Shown here in pieces: positions 23,971-33,563 of a DNA stretch of 64,000 bases. The translations under genes and the position numbers were made by a program. Origin of the DNA: a bacterium (lineage in GTDB: Bacteria; Bacillota; Bacilli; Lactobacillales; Streptococcaceae); contig CAJNCA010000002.1 of assembly GCA_905221145.1 (NCBI GenBank), positions 124,001 to 188,000 on the forward strand. The letters are read 5' to 3'. How positions within the stretch are numbered: the stretch's first letter is position 1; the number at the start of each line of letters is the position of its first letter. The notes below the pieces were generated by a model. It saw nothing but the letters and a program-made list of their open reading frames with translations. It was not told the DNA's origin and did no database searches.

Positions 23971-24846
23971 ATGAGAAATGTAAAAGTTGCAGCCATTCAG
24001 ATGCAATGCGACAAGGATGTGGCAACAAATATCCAAACAGCAGAGCGTTTAGTACGTCAAGCTGCAGAACAAGGCGCACAAATTATCCTTTTACCCGAAT
24101 TGTTTGAACGTCCATACTTTTGTCAGGAACGTCAGTATGACTACTACCAGTATGCCCAGTCGGTGACAGAAAATACAGCCATTCAGCATTTTAAAACCAT
24201 TGCCAAGGAACTACAGGTCGTTTTACCCATCAGTTTCTATGAAAAAGATGGCAATGTCTTGTATAACTCTATTGCCGTCATTGATGCAGATGGTGAGGTG
24301 TTGGGTGTTTATCGAAAGACCCACATACCAGATGACCATTACTATCAAGAAAAATTCTATTTCACGCCTGGCAACACAGGTTTCAAGGTCTGGGATACTC
24401 GATATGCCAAGATTGGGATCGGTATCTGTTGGGATCAATGGTTCCCTGAAACAGCGCGCTGTCTTGCATTGAATGGTGCTGAATTGCTCTTTTATCCAAC
24501 AGCTATCGGTTCAGAGCCAATTTTGGATACAGATAGTTGTGGTCATTGGCAACGTACCATGCAAGGACACGCAGCAGCAAATATTGTCCCAGTTATTGCA
24601 GCCAATCGCTATGGCTTGGAAGAGGTCACGCCTAGTGAGAAAAATGGTGGACAGAGTTCCAGTCTTGACTTCTACGGTTCCTCCTTTATGACGGATGAAA
24701 CAGGAGCTATTCTAGAGCTAGCCGAAAGACAAGCTGAAGCTGTTCTGTTAGCTACTTATGACCTAGACAAGGGAGCAAGCGAGCGCCTAAACTGGGGCTT
24801 GTTTCGAGATAGAAGACCCGAAATGTATCAACGAATTACGGATTAG
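23971..24846 (+). CDS. aguB: N-carbamoylputrescine amidase
   Basis: A 291-residue nitrilase-superfamily amidase. The Glu-Lys-Cys triad is visible: E43 in LLPELFE, K in YRKTHIPD (about residue 114) and C in IGICWDQWFPE (about residue 152). It hydrolyses N-carbamoylputrescine to putrescine, CO2 and ammonia, completing the arginine-to-putrescine branch. It begins nine bases after aguA with AGGAG and ends the operon. Confidence 0.95.
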   Translation: MRNVKVAAIQMQCDKDVATNIQTAERLVRQAAEQGAQIILLPELFERPYFCQERQYDYYQYAQSVTENTAIQHFKTIAKELQVVLPISFYEKDGNVLYNSIAVIDADGEVLGVYRKTHIPDDHYYQEKFYFTPGNTGFKVWDTRYAKIGIGICWDQWFPETARCLALNGAELLFYPTAIGSEPILDTDSCGHWQRTMQGHAAANIVPVIAANRYGLEEVTPSEKNGGQSSSLDFYGSSFMTDETGAILELAERQAEAVLLATYDLDKGASERLNWGLFRDRRPEMYQRITD

Positions 24847-24947
24847 TGTAGGAGAGATGGGAGATTCATTCTGCTAGACTAACTTCTTATTTGCAACTAT
24901 AAGATACTATGTTGCCTAGTAAGTGGATTTTATATCCTAAACCTCCA

Positions 24948-24984
24948 AGGCTTCCTCACACTTTTTATGTGAGGAGCTTTTCTG
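24948..24984 (+). terminator. Rho-independent terminator of the polyamine operon
   Basis: CTTCCTCACA pairs with TGTGAGGAG around CTTTTTA, followed by a T-rich tail, about 100 bp after aguB. The stretch between holds nothing else I can identify. Confidence 0.8.
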
Positions 24985-25006
24985 TTTAAGCTTTATCAAT
25001 AAAACA

Positions 25007-25015
25007 TGCTATAAT
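25007..25015 (+). promoter_or_regulatory. Extended -10 promoter of the two-component system
   Basis: TGCTATAAT, 22 bp before the regulator ATG. No good -35. Confidence 0.65.
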
Positions 25016-25037
25016 AGTTGCAGAAAGGTTGGTATTT

Positions 25038-25739
25038 ATGGCTAGGATATTGGTTATTGAAGACAATAGTGACATTCAAGAAATTTTACGAACACTTCTT
25101 ACTGAGGAGCATGAGGTGATTCAAGCCTTTTCTGGTACAGAAGGAATCATGCGTTTTGATCAAGGTAGGATTGACCTCGTTCTGCTAGATATCATGCTTC
25201 CTGGGAAAAATGGGGATCAGGTTTTAAAAGCCATCAGGGAACAAAGTCAAATTCCAGTCATTATGCTAACGGCTTTGAGCGATAAGAAGTTAATCAGCCA
25301 ATACCTCTTAGAAGGTGCCAATGATTACATAGTCAAACCTTTTGATTTGGACGAAGTCTTTGCCAGAGTTACTGTTCAATTACGCCAAAGCGCAGAAAAA
25401 CAGCCTATGGAAATAGGAAAAACTGAAAATCTGCCACAAAACTTGAAAAATATCCAGTTCGATGCGGAAAGTTTTGAAATCAAAAATAGTCAGGAAACGA
25501 TTCGTCTTGCTAAGAAAGAATGCTTGATTCTCCAAACTCTCCTTAAATACCCTAAGAAAATTTTTACAAAAGAAGAACTTTATGAATTAGTCTGGGGGGA
25601 TAGCTACCTACCTGGAGATAATACCCTCAATACGCATTTGAGTAATCTTCGTAAAAAATTAAACCAGCTTGACCCAAATCAAGAATATATTGAAACCATT
25701 TGGGGAGTTGGGGTAAGATTAAAAGGAGACAAGCAATGA
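25038..25739 (+). CDS. OmpR-family response regulator
   Basis: A 233-residue regulator. The receiver domain (about 1-115) has the acidic pair E8-D9, the phospho-acceptor D51 in LLDIMLPG and the K-P-F motif near residue 101; the winged-helix DNA-binding domain (about 135-230) ends with IETIWGVGVRLKG. ATG 25038 has AGAAAGG nine bases upstream; a TTG three codons earlier is inside the ribosome-binding region. It overlaps the kinase gene by four bases (ATGA). It probably controls the ABC transporter encoded on the opposite strand at 26655-28326, in front of which an 11-bp-period direct repeat lies. Confidence 0.92.
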   Translation: MARILVIEDNSDIQEILRTLLTEEHEVIQAFSGTEGIMRFDQGRIDLVLLDIMLPGKNGDQVLKAIREQSQIPVIMLTALSDKKLISQYLLEGANDYIVKPFDLDEVFARVTVQLRQSAEKQPMEIGKTENLPQNLKNIQFDAESFEIKNSQETIRLAKKECLILQTLLKYPKKIFTKEELYELVWGDSYLPGDNTLNTHLSNLRKKLNQLDPNQEYIETIWGVGVRLKGDKQ

Positions 25740-26614
25740 ACTACATGATAATCTTTGTTCTACTGATACTCCTAATTATTTTATCGATTGTATTAATTCG
25801 CTACCACCTAGCACTTGAAAGTCTGAGTCAACAGATTGAAGACAAGATTCTTACAGGTAGTATGAAAAGAGTAGGAGTCAGCATTTTTTCCAAACATTTT
25901 TTACATCTCTACCAGCAAATTGAAAATCTATTTCAGGAAGTGGAACAATCTCGATTGGTGATGAAAAGGGAAAAGCAGACTCTGGATATGGCCATCAGCA
26001 ATATCGCTCATGATATTCGGACACCTTTAACTATCGCTTCAGGTTACACCCAACAATTGATAAAGTCTCCTGAAGACAAAGCAGAAACCTTACAAAAAAT
26101 AGCCCAGCATCTTGATTTAGTTTCCAAACGTTTGGAGGCTCTCCTAGAATATCGTCGTTTGATGGAAGGAGCTGTCAAACCAAAACTGGAAGAAGTAGAC
26201 CTTTCAGCTTTTATTACCAAAAAGACTCTGGCTTATTATGATGTTTTTCAGGCGGCAAATATCACACTTGATTTTAAGGTTGAAGCTAGTTTAAAAACGA
26301 GGACTGATGAAGACTTGCTGGATCGAATTTTACAAAATCTGCTTGGAAATGTCCTCAAGCATGGTAAGGAAGAAGCGCGGCTATCTTTGAGAAAGGAAAA
26401 AGAACAGCTTGTCTTAGAGATTGCAAACCTTGTCAAACAGCCCATCAAAAAAATAGAAAATCTCAGCAACCGTTTTTATTCTGAAAATCTATCTGATACG
26501 GAAGAATCCTCTGGTTTAGGTCTTTATATCACTGAGGAATTATGTCACCTTCTCGGTGCAGAAATGAAACTAACCACAGATGGCCAGTGGTTATCGGTTT
26601 TCATTTGTTTTTAA
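25736..26614 (+). CDS. Small sensor histidine kinase
   Basis: A 292-residue kinase with a single membrane helix (residues about 4-22) and no extracellular sensor domain. A short linker leads to the dimerisation helix with the phospho-histidine H92 (SNIAHDIRTPL), then the ATP-binding domain with N-box LLGNVLKHGK (about 202), and G-box SSGLGLYI (about 265). One helix and no loop imply sensing within the membrane or via a partner, most likely the ABC transporter encoded next to it. Such kinases are typical of lantibiotic and cell-envelope stress systems. The start is set by the overlap with the regulator. Confidence 0.88.
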   Translation: MNYMIIFVLLILLIILSIVLIRYHLALESLSQQIEDKILTGSMKRVGVSIFSKHFLHLYQQIENLFQEVEQSRLVMKREKQTLDMAISNIAHDIRTPLTIASGYTQQLIKSPEDKAETLQKIAQHLDLVSKRLEALLEYRRLMEGAVKPKLEEVDLSAFITKKTLAYYDVFQAANITLDFKVEASLKTRTDEDLLDRILQNLLGNVLKHGKEEARLSLRKEKEQLVLEIANLVKQPIKKIENLSNRFYSENLSDTEESSGLGLYITEELCHLLGAEMKLTTDGQWLSVFICF

Positions 26615-26621
26615 CGAAAAG

Positions 26622-26656
26622 AAACCTCCTCTGTAGGCTAGAGGAGGTCATTTTTT
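26622..26656. terminator. Bidirectional terminator between convergent operons
   Basis: ACCTCCTCT pairs with AGAGGAGGT around GTAGGCT... with T-rich tails on both strands. It separates the kinase (+) from the permease (-), whose stop codon overlaps its edge. Confidence 0.8.
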
Positions 26657-27407
26657 ATAGACTTTTCTTTTTGAAAACTGCCAGTCCACTTAGATTAAAG
26701 ATTACAATAACAGCTAAGGTAACTATAAGTGTATAGAAAATGGATTCACTATTAGCAGTCATAGCATAGAAAAACTGCAATGATAAATATGGCAAAATTT
26801 TGATACTTGGAAAAATAAGCATTGGCATAGAAAGTAAGATAGAGCTGACCAAATAACCAATAAATACTGCAAGATAAGAGTGACTAATATAGAGAATGAA
26901 GGAAACAATGGAAAGCCAAGCAAGGAGGCAAAGGAATTGAAGGGAAATGGTTATCAGTAGATTACCAATAAATCCATCAGGCATAGTTCCAAATCCATTT
27001 AAGATAGTTGCTGGAATAAAGGCAATCACAAGACTGATGATAAGTTGCAAGAGTGCAATACAAGCTACTACAAAGGCTTTGGCAAGGAAAAACTCTGTAC
27101 GAGAAACCCCTACTGTCAAACTATTTTTATAGAGCTTTCCGATTAAATCAACACCGAGAACTAGACAAGTTAGAACAATACAGAGAAAAACGAGGTTTGA
27201 ACCTTGACTAGATGCGTTAATCAGGGCTTGTACACCGTCCCAACCATGGGTTGGAATGTCTTGCTCTTCTGTCTGAATTGCCATCAAATGGCCAGTAGCC
27301 CCAAAAACAGCCCCCATTAACATGAGTACAAAGAGAATGACCTCTGTAATCCAAAAACCTTTGGAACGGAAAAGACGGTAAAAGTCTGCTTGAATGGTAT
27401 GTATCAT
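26655..27407 (-). CDS. ABC-2 type permease (lantibiotic immunity type)
   Basis: A 250-residue protein with six predicted helices and an N-terminal amphipathic start (MIHTIQADFYRLFRSKGFWITEV), the usual layout of LanE/LanG, BcrB or CprB permeases. It pairs with the ATPase gene ten bases upstream. The predicted role is removal of a lantibiotic or bacitracin-like compound from the membrane. Substrate specificity cannot be read. Confidence 0.85.
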   Translation of the reverse strand: MIHTIQADFYRLFRSKGFWITEVILFVLMLMGAVFGATGHLMAIQTEEQDIPTHGWDGVQALINASSQGSNLVFLCIVLTCLVLGVDLIGKLYKNSLTVGVSRTEFFLAKAFVVACIALLQLIISLVIAFIPATILNGFGTMPDGFIGNLLITISLQFLCLLAWLSIVSFILYISHSYLAVFIGYLVSSILLSMPMLIFPSIKILPYLSLQFFYAMTANSESIFYTLIVTLAVIVIFNLSGLAVFKKKSL

Positions 27408-27417
27408 GATTTTCCTC

Positions 27418-28326
27418 CTATTCGACTAATTGAGTGAAGTATTCTTCTAGGTTTTGACGAGCGTAGTAAATCTCGTCAATAGCGACATCTGCCAAGGTTA
27501 AGTCCTTAAGAATCTGTTTGACATCTTGTTCCTGACCAAAGATGTGGATTTCGTTTTCAGGATTGACAACCTTGAACTGGAGCTGGATTTGTTCTTTCAA
27601 TACTTGACAAGCTTTCTCTTGGTCAGCTGTCTTAAGCACAATATAATCCTCACTTAGTGTTTCAAATTCAGCTTTGCTGATTTCACGGATAATCTTGCCT
27701 TTATCTAAAATACCAAAGCGATTTGCTACGAGATAGAGTTCTGACAAGATATGGCTAGAGATGAGAATGGTGATTCCTTTTTCTTGATTGAGGCGTTGAA
27801 TCATCAGACGAAATTCTTTGATACCAATTGGGTCAAGTCCATTGATAGGTTCATCCAAGATTAGGAAGTCTGGTTTGGAGATAAGGGCAATAGCGATACC
27901 AAGTCTTTGCTTCATTCCAAGAGAGAAATCTCGAAAGACTTTTTTACCTGTATCTGGCAAACCTACATAGTCCAGCGTTTCTCGAATGACTTGATCAGCA
28001 TTTGGAATATGACGAATCATACAGTAATATTTCAGATTTTGATAGGCTGTTAAGTGATTATGAGCTACAGGTGATTCGATCACTGAACCTACTCGAGATA
28101 GAGACTTGCTCCACTCATTTTCCGTTTTGCTGGAGAAGAGGGAAACAGTCCCTTTATCCGCAAAGAGTAGTTGCGTAATGATTTTTATTAAGGTGGTTTT
28201 CCCAGCTCCATTCTTCCCGATAAGTCCATAAATATCTCCCTCTCTTATCGTTAGATGAAGATCTTGAAGAATAGCTTGTTTGGCAAAGTTTTTGGACAAT
28301 CCATGAATATCAAGTACTGTTTTCAT
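27418..28326 (-). CDS. ABC transporter ATP-binding protein (BcrA/LanF type)
   Basis: A 302-residue ATPase. Walker A GKNGAGKTT is at residues 37-45, the signature FSLGMKQR at about 138 and Walker B FLILDEPINGLDP at about 155, with a roughly 80-residue C-terminal domain as in BcrA/SpaF/NukF-type immunity ATPases; this group has an E-loop instead of the usual Q-loop but that is not decisive here. ATG 28326 is chosen because AAAGGAGAG lies upstream; the frame extends 18 codons further into the promoter. Encoded opposite a two-component system that probably controls it. Confidence 0.9.
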   Translation of the reverse strand: MKTVLDIHGLSKNFAKQAILQDLHLTIREGDIYGLIGKNGAGKTTLIKIITQLLFADKGTVSLFSSKTENEWSKSLSRVGSVIESPVAHNHLTAYQNLKYYCMIRHIPNADQVIRETLDYVGLPDTGKKVFRDFSLGMKQRLGIAIALISKPDFLILDEPINGLDPIGIKEFRLMIQRLNQEKGITILISSHILSELYLVANRFGILDKGKIIREISKAEFETLSEDYIVLKTADQEKACQVLKEQIQLQFKVVNPENEIHIFGQEQDVKQILKDLTLADVAIDEIYYARQNLEEYFTQLVE

Positions 28327-28359
28327 GATTCTCTCCTTTTGATTTATTTTGATAACTCT

Positions 28360-28414
28360 AGTATAAAGCATAGAAATCAAAGAAAGCTCAAGGATTTCTA
28401 AAGAGTTTCTAAAG
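28360..28414 (-). promoter_or_regulatory. Putative promoter and regulator-binding direct repeat of the ABC operon
   Basis: On the minus strand a TATACT (+ strand AGTATA at 28360-28365) is a likely -10. Upstream lies the nine-base direct repeat TTTCTAAAG (+ strand 28395-28403 and 28406-28414), repeating at 11 bp, one helical turn. OmpR-family regulators bind such tandem repeats. It would lie about 42-61 bp before the transcription start, an activating position. Confidence 0.6.
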
Positions 28415-28431
28415 TTTTAGGAATTCTTAAA

Positions 28432-28462
28432 TATCAAAACCCAGTTGACATGAACTGGGCTT
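28432..28462 (-). terminator. Terminator of the Cof phosphatase gene
   Basis: CCCAGTT pairs with AACTGGG around a six-base loop; on the minus strand a TTTTGAT tail follows. It lies just after the stop codon at 28468. Confidence 0.7.
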
Positions 28463-28467
28463 CTTAA

Positions 28468-29277
28468 TTATAAAATATATTTTTCAATCGCACGCGCAAC
28501 GCCGTCTTCTTCGTTACTGGCTGTAACATCATCAGCTAGGGATTTGACATAGTCGCTGGCATTTCCCATAGCAATGCCAAGTCCTGCAAACTGGAGCATT
28601 TCGATATCGTTATTAGCATCGCCCATGGCCATAATTTCTGATGGCTCAATCTTCAAAATATCTGCTAGTCGAGAAAGAGCAGTAGCCTTTGTCGTTCCAA
28701 GTGGCATGGCTTCATAGATAACAGGCTGCGAACGAACTCCGCTAAATCGTTGGCAGAGTTCCTCAGCAAAACGCTGCTCAAAATCGTCTGTTTGGCTCTC
28801 TGTTCCTAAAAACATACCTTGGAACATCCGGTACTTGCCACTGGTGGCTTCCTCAAGAGAAATTTCAGTCAGGTCTGAAAAGACTAGCTTAGCATCATTT
28901 TGAATGATTTCATTGGGCTTGCCACCGAGGACAAAATAATGCTCCTCATCAAAAAGAGTCAACTGCACATCACTTTTTTCAGCTAGGTCATAGAGGTATT
29001 CGATGTCTGCTGGACTAAGTTCTTGCCAGTCAACTAGCCCCCAGTCACTAGTCTGGTGAGTTGAACAACCGTTGTTAACAATGACATACTCATTCTGGAG
29101 GTCAAGACCCAGTTTTTGATAGTAGGGGAGGACACCGAAAAGGGGGCGACCCGTACAAAGTACCAGTTTGACACCTTTTTCAATAGCTTGGTGAATAGCA
29201 GTAATGTGAGCTTGTGGGATTTCCTTTGCTTCATTAAGGAGAGTTCCGTCCATATCCAAGGCTAGTAGTTTAATCAT
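28468..29277 (-). CDS. Cof-type HAD-superfamily phosphatase
   Basis: A 269-residue HAD hydrolase of the Cof/IIB subfamily. Motif I is L-D-M-D-G-T-L-L (nucleophile D8), motif II is CTGRP (about residue 41), motif III K in GTTKATALSRL (about 195) and motif IV is AMGDANNDIEM (about 217). A C2-type cap lies between motifs II and III. These enzymes dephosphorylate sugar phosphates, flavin precursors or PLP; the individual substrate is not predictable. Single-gene unit with an extended -10 upstream and a terminator. Confidence 0.92.
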   Translation of the reverse strand: MIKLLALDMDGTLLNEAKEIPQAHITAIHQAIEKGVKLVLCTGRPLFGVLPYYQKLGLDLQNEYVIVNNGCSTHQTSDWGLVDWQELSPADIEYLYDLAEKSDVQLTLFDEEHYFVLGGKPNEIIQNDAKLVFSDLTEISLEEATSGKYRMFQGMFLGTESQTDDFEQRFAEELCQRFSGVRSQPVIYEAMPLGTTKATALSRLADILKIEPSEIMAMGDANNDIEMLQFAGLGIAMGNASDYVKSLADDVTASNEEDGVARAIEKYIL

Positions 29278-29305
29278 AAGACTTCCTTCTTTATCTTTTG
29301 GTATT

Positions 29306-29314
29306 ATTATAGCA
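29306..29314 (-). promoter_or_regulatory. Extended -10 promoter of the Cof gene
   Basis: Minus-strand TGCTATAAT, about 30 bp before the start codon at 29277. Confidence 0.65.
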
Positions 29315-29418
29315 TATTTTGGAGAAGATAATGGTAAAAGGGTAGGGACTAACTGATTTTACAGTTTAGGATGTTTTGATGACAATTCATGATTTGAAGA
29401 GGATACTTTGCGAAGATA

Positions 29419-29427
29419 TGCTATACT
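29419..29427 (+). promoter_or_regulatory. Extended -10 promoter of the second CPBP gene
   Basis: TGCTATACT, 58 bp before the ATG at 29486. The rest of the 208-bp gap to the Cof gene holds no gene. Confidence 0.6.
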
Positions 29428-29485
29428 AAATTTGTGATTCAATCAAGTATTTTGTAAGCTTATCAAGGAAAACAGAGGATTTAAT

Positions 29486-30157
29486 ATGAAAAAACGGATT
29501 ATTCAGATTTTACTAGCATTGGCCTTAATTTTTTATAAATCAACTTGGTTTTGGAGGCTTTTCACTCACCTCGCGAAGCCCTATCTACCAGCAAGTCGTG
29601 AGTTTTTTCAGATTCTACTTTTGCTGGAGAGTGGAGTTCTTTTATTAGCGGTCATCTATCTACTAGTTTTTGCTGGAAAGAAAACTTTTCATTTCAAGTG
29701 GCAGCTGAGGTACTTTATCTACCTTTTACTGGGATACATCATTTCGTATATGTCGGACTTCCTCTTGTCTTATTTCATACCCTCGTCCTCGAATCAAATT
29801 TCTTTGAATGAAACGATAGAAATGATGGGGCGACAGGAGTTTCCCTATTTCTTGCTCATAGTTTGCTTCATCGGCCCTATTTCTGAGGAATTGATTTATC
29901 GCGGTGTGCTTATGACAACCTTTTTCAAAAACTCGCCTTGGTACGGAGATGTCTTGCTTTCTGCTATTATTTTCGGTTGTATTCATATCAATTTCGCTTT
30001 AACACCTCTTGCCTTTTTCATTTATGCTAGTGGAGGTCTTATTTTGGCTATATTGTATCGCATGACAAAAAGTCTCTACTATCCAATAGTGGTTCATATC
30101 CTCATCAATATCACTGCCTTCTGGAACTTGTGGTTACTCCTATTTTCAGGAAGTTAG
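29486..30157 (+). CDS. CPBP-family intramembrane metalloprotease
   Basis: A 223-residue membrane protein with about six helices. The CPBP motifs are EELIYRG (Glu-Glu and Arg at about residues 134-139), FGCIHINFA with the first histidine (about 172) and HILINITAFW with the second (about 210). Catalysis would be metal-dependent and within the membrane. Its closest functional analogues in streptococci are bacteriocin-immunity and membrane-processing proteins; no bacteriocin gene is nearby. AGGAAAACAGAGG lies upstream of the ATG. Confidence 0.87.
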   Translation: MKKRIIQILLALALIFYKSTWFWRLFTHLAKPYLPASREFFQILLLLESGVLLLAVIYLLVFAGKKTFHFKWQLRYFIYLLLGYIISYMSDFLLSYFIPSSSNQISLNETIEMMGRQEFPYFLLIVCFIGPISEELIYRGVLMTTFFKNSPWYGDVLLSAIIFGCIHINFALTPLAFFIYASGGLILAILYRMTKSLYYPIVVHILINITAFWNLWLLLFSGS

Positions 30158-30168
30158 CTTACTAAAAC

Positions 30169-30199
30169 AATGTCGGAATTTTCCGGCATTTTCTTTTTA
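30169..30199 (+). terminator. Rho-independent terminator
   Basis: AATGTCGGAA pairs with TTCCGGCATT (one G-U) and is followed by TTCTTTTT. Confidence 0.75.
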
Positions 30200-30246
30200 A
30201 TAGATGAACAAGAACTGATTATTTATAGGATTGAATAGCTAAAAAA

Positions 30247-30255
30247 TGGTATAAT
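30247..30255 (+). promoter_or_regulatory. Extended -10 promoter of rexB-rexA
   Basis: TGGTATAAT, 33 bp before the rexB ATG. Confidence 0.65.
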
Positions 30256-30287
30256 AAAAGGTAATCAAAAATTCCAACGAGGCTGAG

Positions 30288-33200
30288 ATGAAACTACTTT
30301 ATACTGATATTCGGACTTCTTTGACAGAAATCCTAACCAGAGAGGCGGAGGAGCTCGTTGCCGCGGGCAAGCGGGTCTTCTACATTGCCCCCAACTCTCT
30401 TTCTTTTGAAAAGGAACGCGCCGTGCTGGAATGCTTGTCCCAGCAGGCTTCTTTTGCGATTACCGTCACGCGCTTTGCTCAAATGGCTCGTTACCTGGTC
30501 TTGAATGACTTGCCTGCTAAGACCAGTCTTGATGATATCGGTCTTGGGATGGCCTTTTATAAGTGCCTTGCCGAACTTGATCCCAAAGACTTACGAGTAT
30601 ACGGCGTCATCAAGCAAGATCCTCAGTTTATCCAGCAGTTGATTGAGCTTTATCACGAGATGACGACTGCTCAGATGAGTTTTTTGGACTTGGAAAGTTT
30701 GACAGATGAGGATAAGCGGGCAGACTTGCTCTTGATTTTTGAGAAAGTAACCGCCTATCTCAATCAAGGCCAGTTAGCTCAGGGCAGTCAGTTGTCGCAT
30801 TTGATTGAGGCTATTGAGAATGACAAGGTAAGTAGTGACCTCACTCAAATCTCCTTGGTCATTGACGGATTTACCCGTTTTTCTGCCGAGGAAGAGCGGA
30901 TTGTGGACTTACTTCATGGCAAGGGTGTTGAGATTGTCATCGGGGCTTATGCTAGTAAAAAAGCCTATACCAGCCCTTTTAGCGAGGGGAATCTCTACCA
31001 AGCCAGCGTGGAGTTTCTCCATCATCTAGCTTCTAAATACCAAACACCTGCTCAGGACTATTCTCAATCTCACGAGAAGATGGATAGTTTTGACAAGGCC
31101 TCTCGTTTGCTGGAGTCTTCTTATGACTTTTCAGACCTCACTTTGGAGATCGATGAGAAGGACCGTGAAAACCTGCAAATCTGGTCTTGTTTGACACAAA
31201 AGGAAGAGTTGGAGTTGGTGGCTCGGAGCATTCGTCAGAAATTGCATGAGAACTCAGACCTGAGCTACAAGCATTTTCGTATTCTCTTGGGTGATGTAGC
31301 TTCTTATCAGTTATCTCTCAAAACTATTTTTGACCAGTATCAGATTCCTTTTTATCTTGGTAGAAGCGAATCCATGGCCCATCATCCTTTGACACAGTTT
31401 GTCGAGTCTATTTTAGCTTTGAAACGCTATCGTTTCCGTCAGGAAGATTTGATAAACCTCCTCAGAACTGGTGTGTATACCGACCTTAGTCAGGCGGATA
31501 TTGATGCTTTTGAGCAATATATCCGCTATCTTGGTATCAATGGCTTGCCAGCCTTTCAGCAAACCTTCACCAAATCCCACCATGGAAAATTTGATTTAGT
31601 TCGTTTGAATGCTCTTCGTTTGCGTATTTTAGGACCTCTTGAGGCCTTGTTTGCCAGCCGAAAACAGAAGGCTGAAAATCTCTTGCAAAAGTGGAATAGC
31701 TTTCTAAAAGAAGGAGCGGTTCCCAAGCAGTTGCAAGATTTGACAGCTACCATGGAAGCTCTTGAACAGGAAAGACAAGCCGAAGTTTGGAAGGCTTTCT
31801 GCCATGTTTTAGAACAATTTACGACTGTTTTTGCTGGTTCGCAAGTTAATCTAGAGGACTTCCTTGCTTTGCTTCATTCTGGAATGAGCCTATCTCAATA
31901 CCGTACCATTCCAGCAACCGTAGATACCGTTCTGGTGCAGAGCTATGATTTGATTGCTCCTCTGACTGCTGACTTTGTCTACGCCATTGGGCTGACTCAG
32001 GATCATTTACCAAAAATAGCGCAAAACACCAGTCTATTGACAGATGAAGAAAGACAAAGTCTAAACCAAGCGACAGAGGAAGGCGTTCAATTACTGATTG
32101 CCAGCAGTGAAAATCTCAAGAAAAATCGCTACACTATGCTTTCCTTGGTCAATTCTGCTCGTAAGCAGTTGGTCTTGTCAGCTCCAAGCCTTTTTAATGA
32201 AAGTGAAAGCAAGGAATCTGCCTATCTTCAAGAGCTGATCCATTTTGGATTTAGTCGGAAAGAGAAGAGGATGAATCACAAGGGGCTGTCTAAGGAAGAT
32301 ATGGGCTCATATCACAGTCTTTTGTCCAGTCTGGTTGCCTATCACCAGCAGGGCGAGCGGAATGATAGGGAGCAAGATTTGACCTTTGTCAAGGTTCTGG
32401 CGCGTGTGATGGGGAAAAAACTAAACCAGCAAGGTTTGGAAAATCCAGCCCTCCCAACTAGTCCAAGCAGTAAGCAGTTGGCTAAGGACACCTTACAAGC
32501 TCTCTATCCTGCTGATCAGGAGTTTTACCTGTCTACGTCTGGTTTGACGGAGTTTTACCGTAACCAATACAGTTATTTCCTCCGTTATGTTCTAGGCTTG
32601 CAGGAGGAATTACGCCTACGTCCTGATGCCCGTAGTCATGGGAATTTCTTGCACCGTATTTTTGAACGTACCTTGCAATTGCCTGACGAAGATTCCTTTG
32701 ACCAACGTCTAGAACAAGCTATTCAAGAAACCAGTCAGGAACGGGAATTTGAAGCTATTTATCAGGAAAGTTTGGAAGCCCAGTTCACCAAGGAAGTTCT
32801 GCTTGATGTAGCACGGACGACTGGACATATTCTCCGTCACAATCCAGCCATCGAAACTATTAAAGAAGAGGCGAATTTTGGTGGGAAAGAGCAAGCCTTT
32901 ATTCAATTGGACGACGGTCGCAGTGTCTTTGTACGAGGTAAGGTTGACCGCATTGACCGTTTGAAAGCTGATGGAGCGATAGGAGTTGTAGACTACAAGT
33001 CGAGTCTAACTCAGTTCCAGTTTCCTCATTTCTTTAATGGGCTCAATTCCCAGTTACCAACCTATCTTGCTGCCCTAAAAAGAGAAGGCGAGCAGAACTT
33101 TTTCGGTGCCATGTACTTGGAAATGGCTGAACCAGTTCAATCTCTGATGGCCGTTAAAAGTCTGGCAGGAGCAGTTGCGGAAGCCAGCAAGTCTATGAAA

Positions 33201-33563
33201 TACCAAGGCCTCTTTTTAGAAAAAGAAAGCAGTCACTTGGGTGAATTTTATAACAAAAACAAGGCCAATCAACTGACAGATGAGGAATTCCAGCTCCTAC
33301 TGGACTACAATGCCCATCTTTACAAGAAAGCAGCTGAGAATATTTTAGCAGGTCAGTTCGCCATCAATCCCTATACTGAAAATGGCAGAAGTATTGCCCC
33401 ATACGTCCAGCAACATCAAGCCATCACAGGATTTGAAGCCAATTACCATTTAGGTCAAGCCCGTTTCCTAGAGAAATTAGATTTAGCTGATGGCAAGCGT
33501 CTGATCGGAGAAAAACTCAAGCAAGCTTGGTTTGAAAAAATAAGAGAGGAGTTGAATCGATGA
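30288..33563 (+). CDS. rexB: ATP-dependent nuclease subunit B (RexB/AddB)
   Basis: A 1091-residue protein, the B subunit of the streptococcal RexAB (AddAB) helicase-nuclease that processes double-strand breaks for recombination. As in RexB there is no Walker A in the N-terminal helicase-like part. The C-terminal RecB-type nuclease carries G-K-V-D-R-I-D and V-V-D-Y-K-S-S (about residues 885-905), the metal-binding Asp and catalytic Lys. The start ATG has GAGG upstream; the end overlaps rexA by four bases. Confidence 0.95.
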   Translation: MKLLYTDIRTSLTEILTREAEELVAAGKRVFYIAPNSLSFEKERAVLECLSQQASFAITVTRFAQMARYLVLNDLPAKTSLDDIGLGMAFYKCLAELDPKDLRVYGVIKQDPQFIQQLIELYHEMTTAQMSFLDLESLTDEDKRADLLLIFEKVTAYLNQGQLAQGSQLSHLIEAIENDKVSSDLTQISLVIDGFTRFSAEEERIVDLLHGKGVEIVIGAYASKKAYTSPFSEGNLYQASVEFLHHLASKYQTPAQDYSQSHEKMDSFDKASRLLESSYDFSDLTLEIDEKDRENLQIWSCLTQKEELELVARSIRQKLHENSDLSYKHFRILLGDVASYQLSLKTIFDQYQIPFYLGRSESMAHHPLTQFVESILALKRYRFRQEDLINLLRTGVYTDLSQADIDAFEQYIRYLGINGLPAFQQTFTKSHHGKFDLVRLNALRLRILGPLEALFASRKQKAENLLQKWNSFLKEGAVPKQLQDLTATMEALEQERQAEVWKAFCHVLEQFTTVFAGSQVNLEDFLALLHSGMSLSQYRTIPATVDTVLVQSYDLIAPLTADFVYAIGLTQDHLPKIAQNTSLLTDEERQSLNQATEEGVQLLIASSENLKKNRYTMLSLVNSARKQLVLSAPSLFNESESKESAYLQELIHFGFSRKEKRMNHKGLSKEDMGSYHSLLSSLVAYHQQGERNDREQDLTFVKVLARVMGKKLNQQGLENPALPTSPSSKQLAKDTLQALYPADQEFYLSTSGLTEFYRNQYSYFLRYVLGLQEELRLRPDARSHGNFLHRIFERTLQLPDEDSFDQRLEQAIQETSQEREFEAIYQESLEAQFTKEVLLDVARTTGHILRHNPAIETIKEEANFGGKEQAFIQLDDGRSVFVRGKVDRIDRLKADGAIGVVDYKSSLTQFQFPHFFNGLNSQLPTYLAALKREGEQNFFGAMYLEMAEPVQSLMAVKSLAGAVAEASKSMKYQGLFLEKESSHLGEFYNKNKANQLTDEEFQLLLDYNAHLYKKAAENILAGQFAINPYTENGRSIAPYVQQHQAITGFEANYHLGQARFLEKLDLADGKRLIGEKLKQAWFEKIREELNR

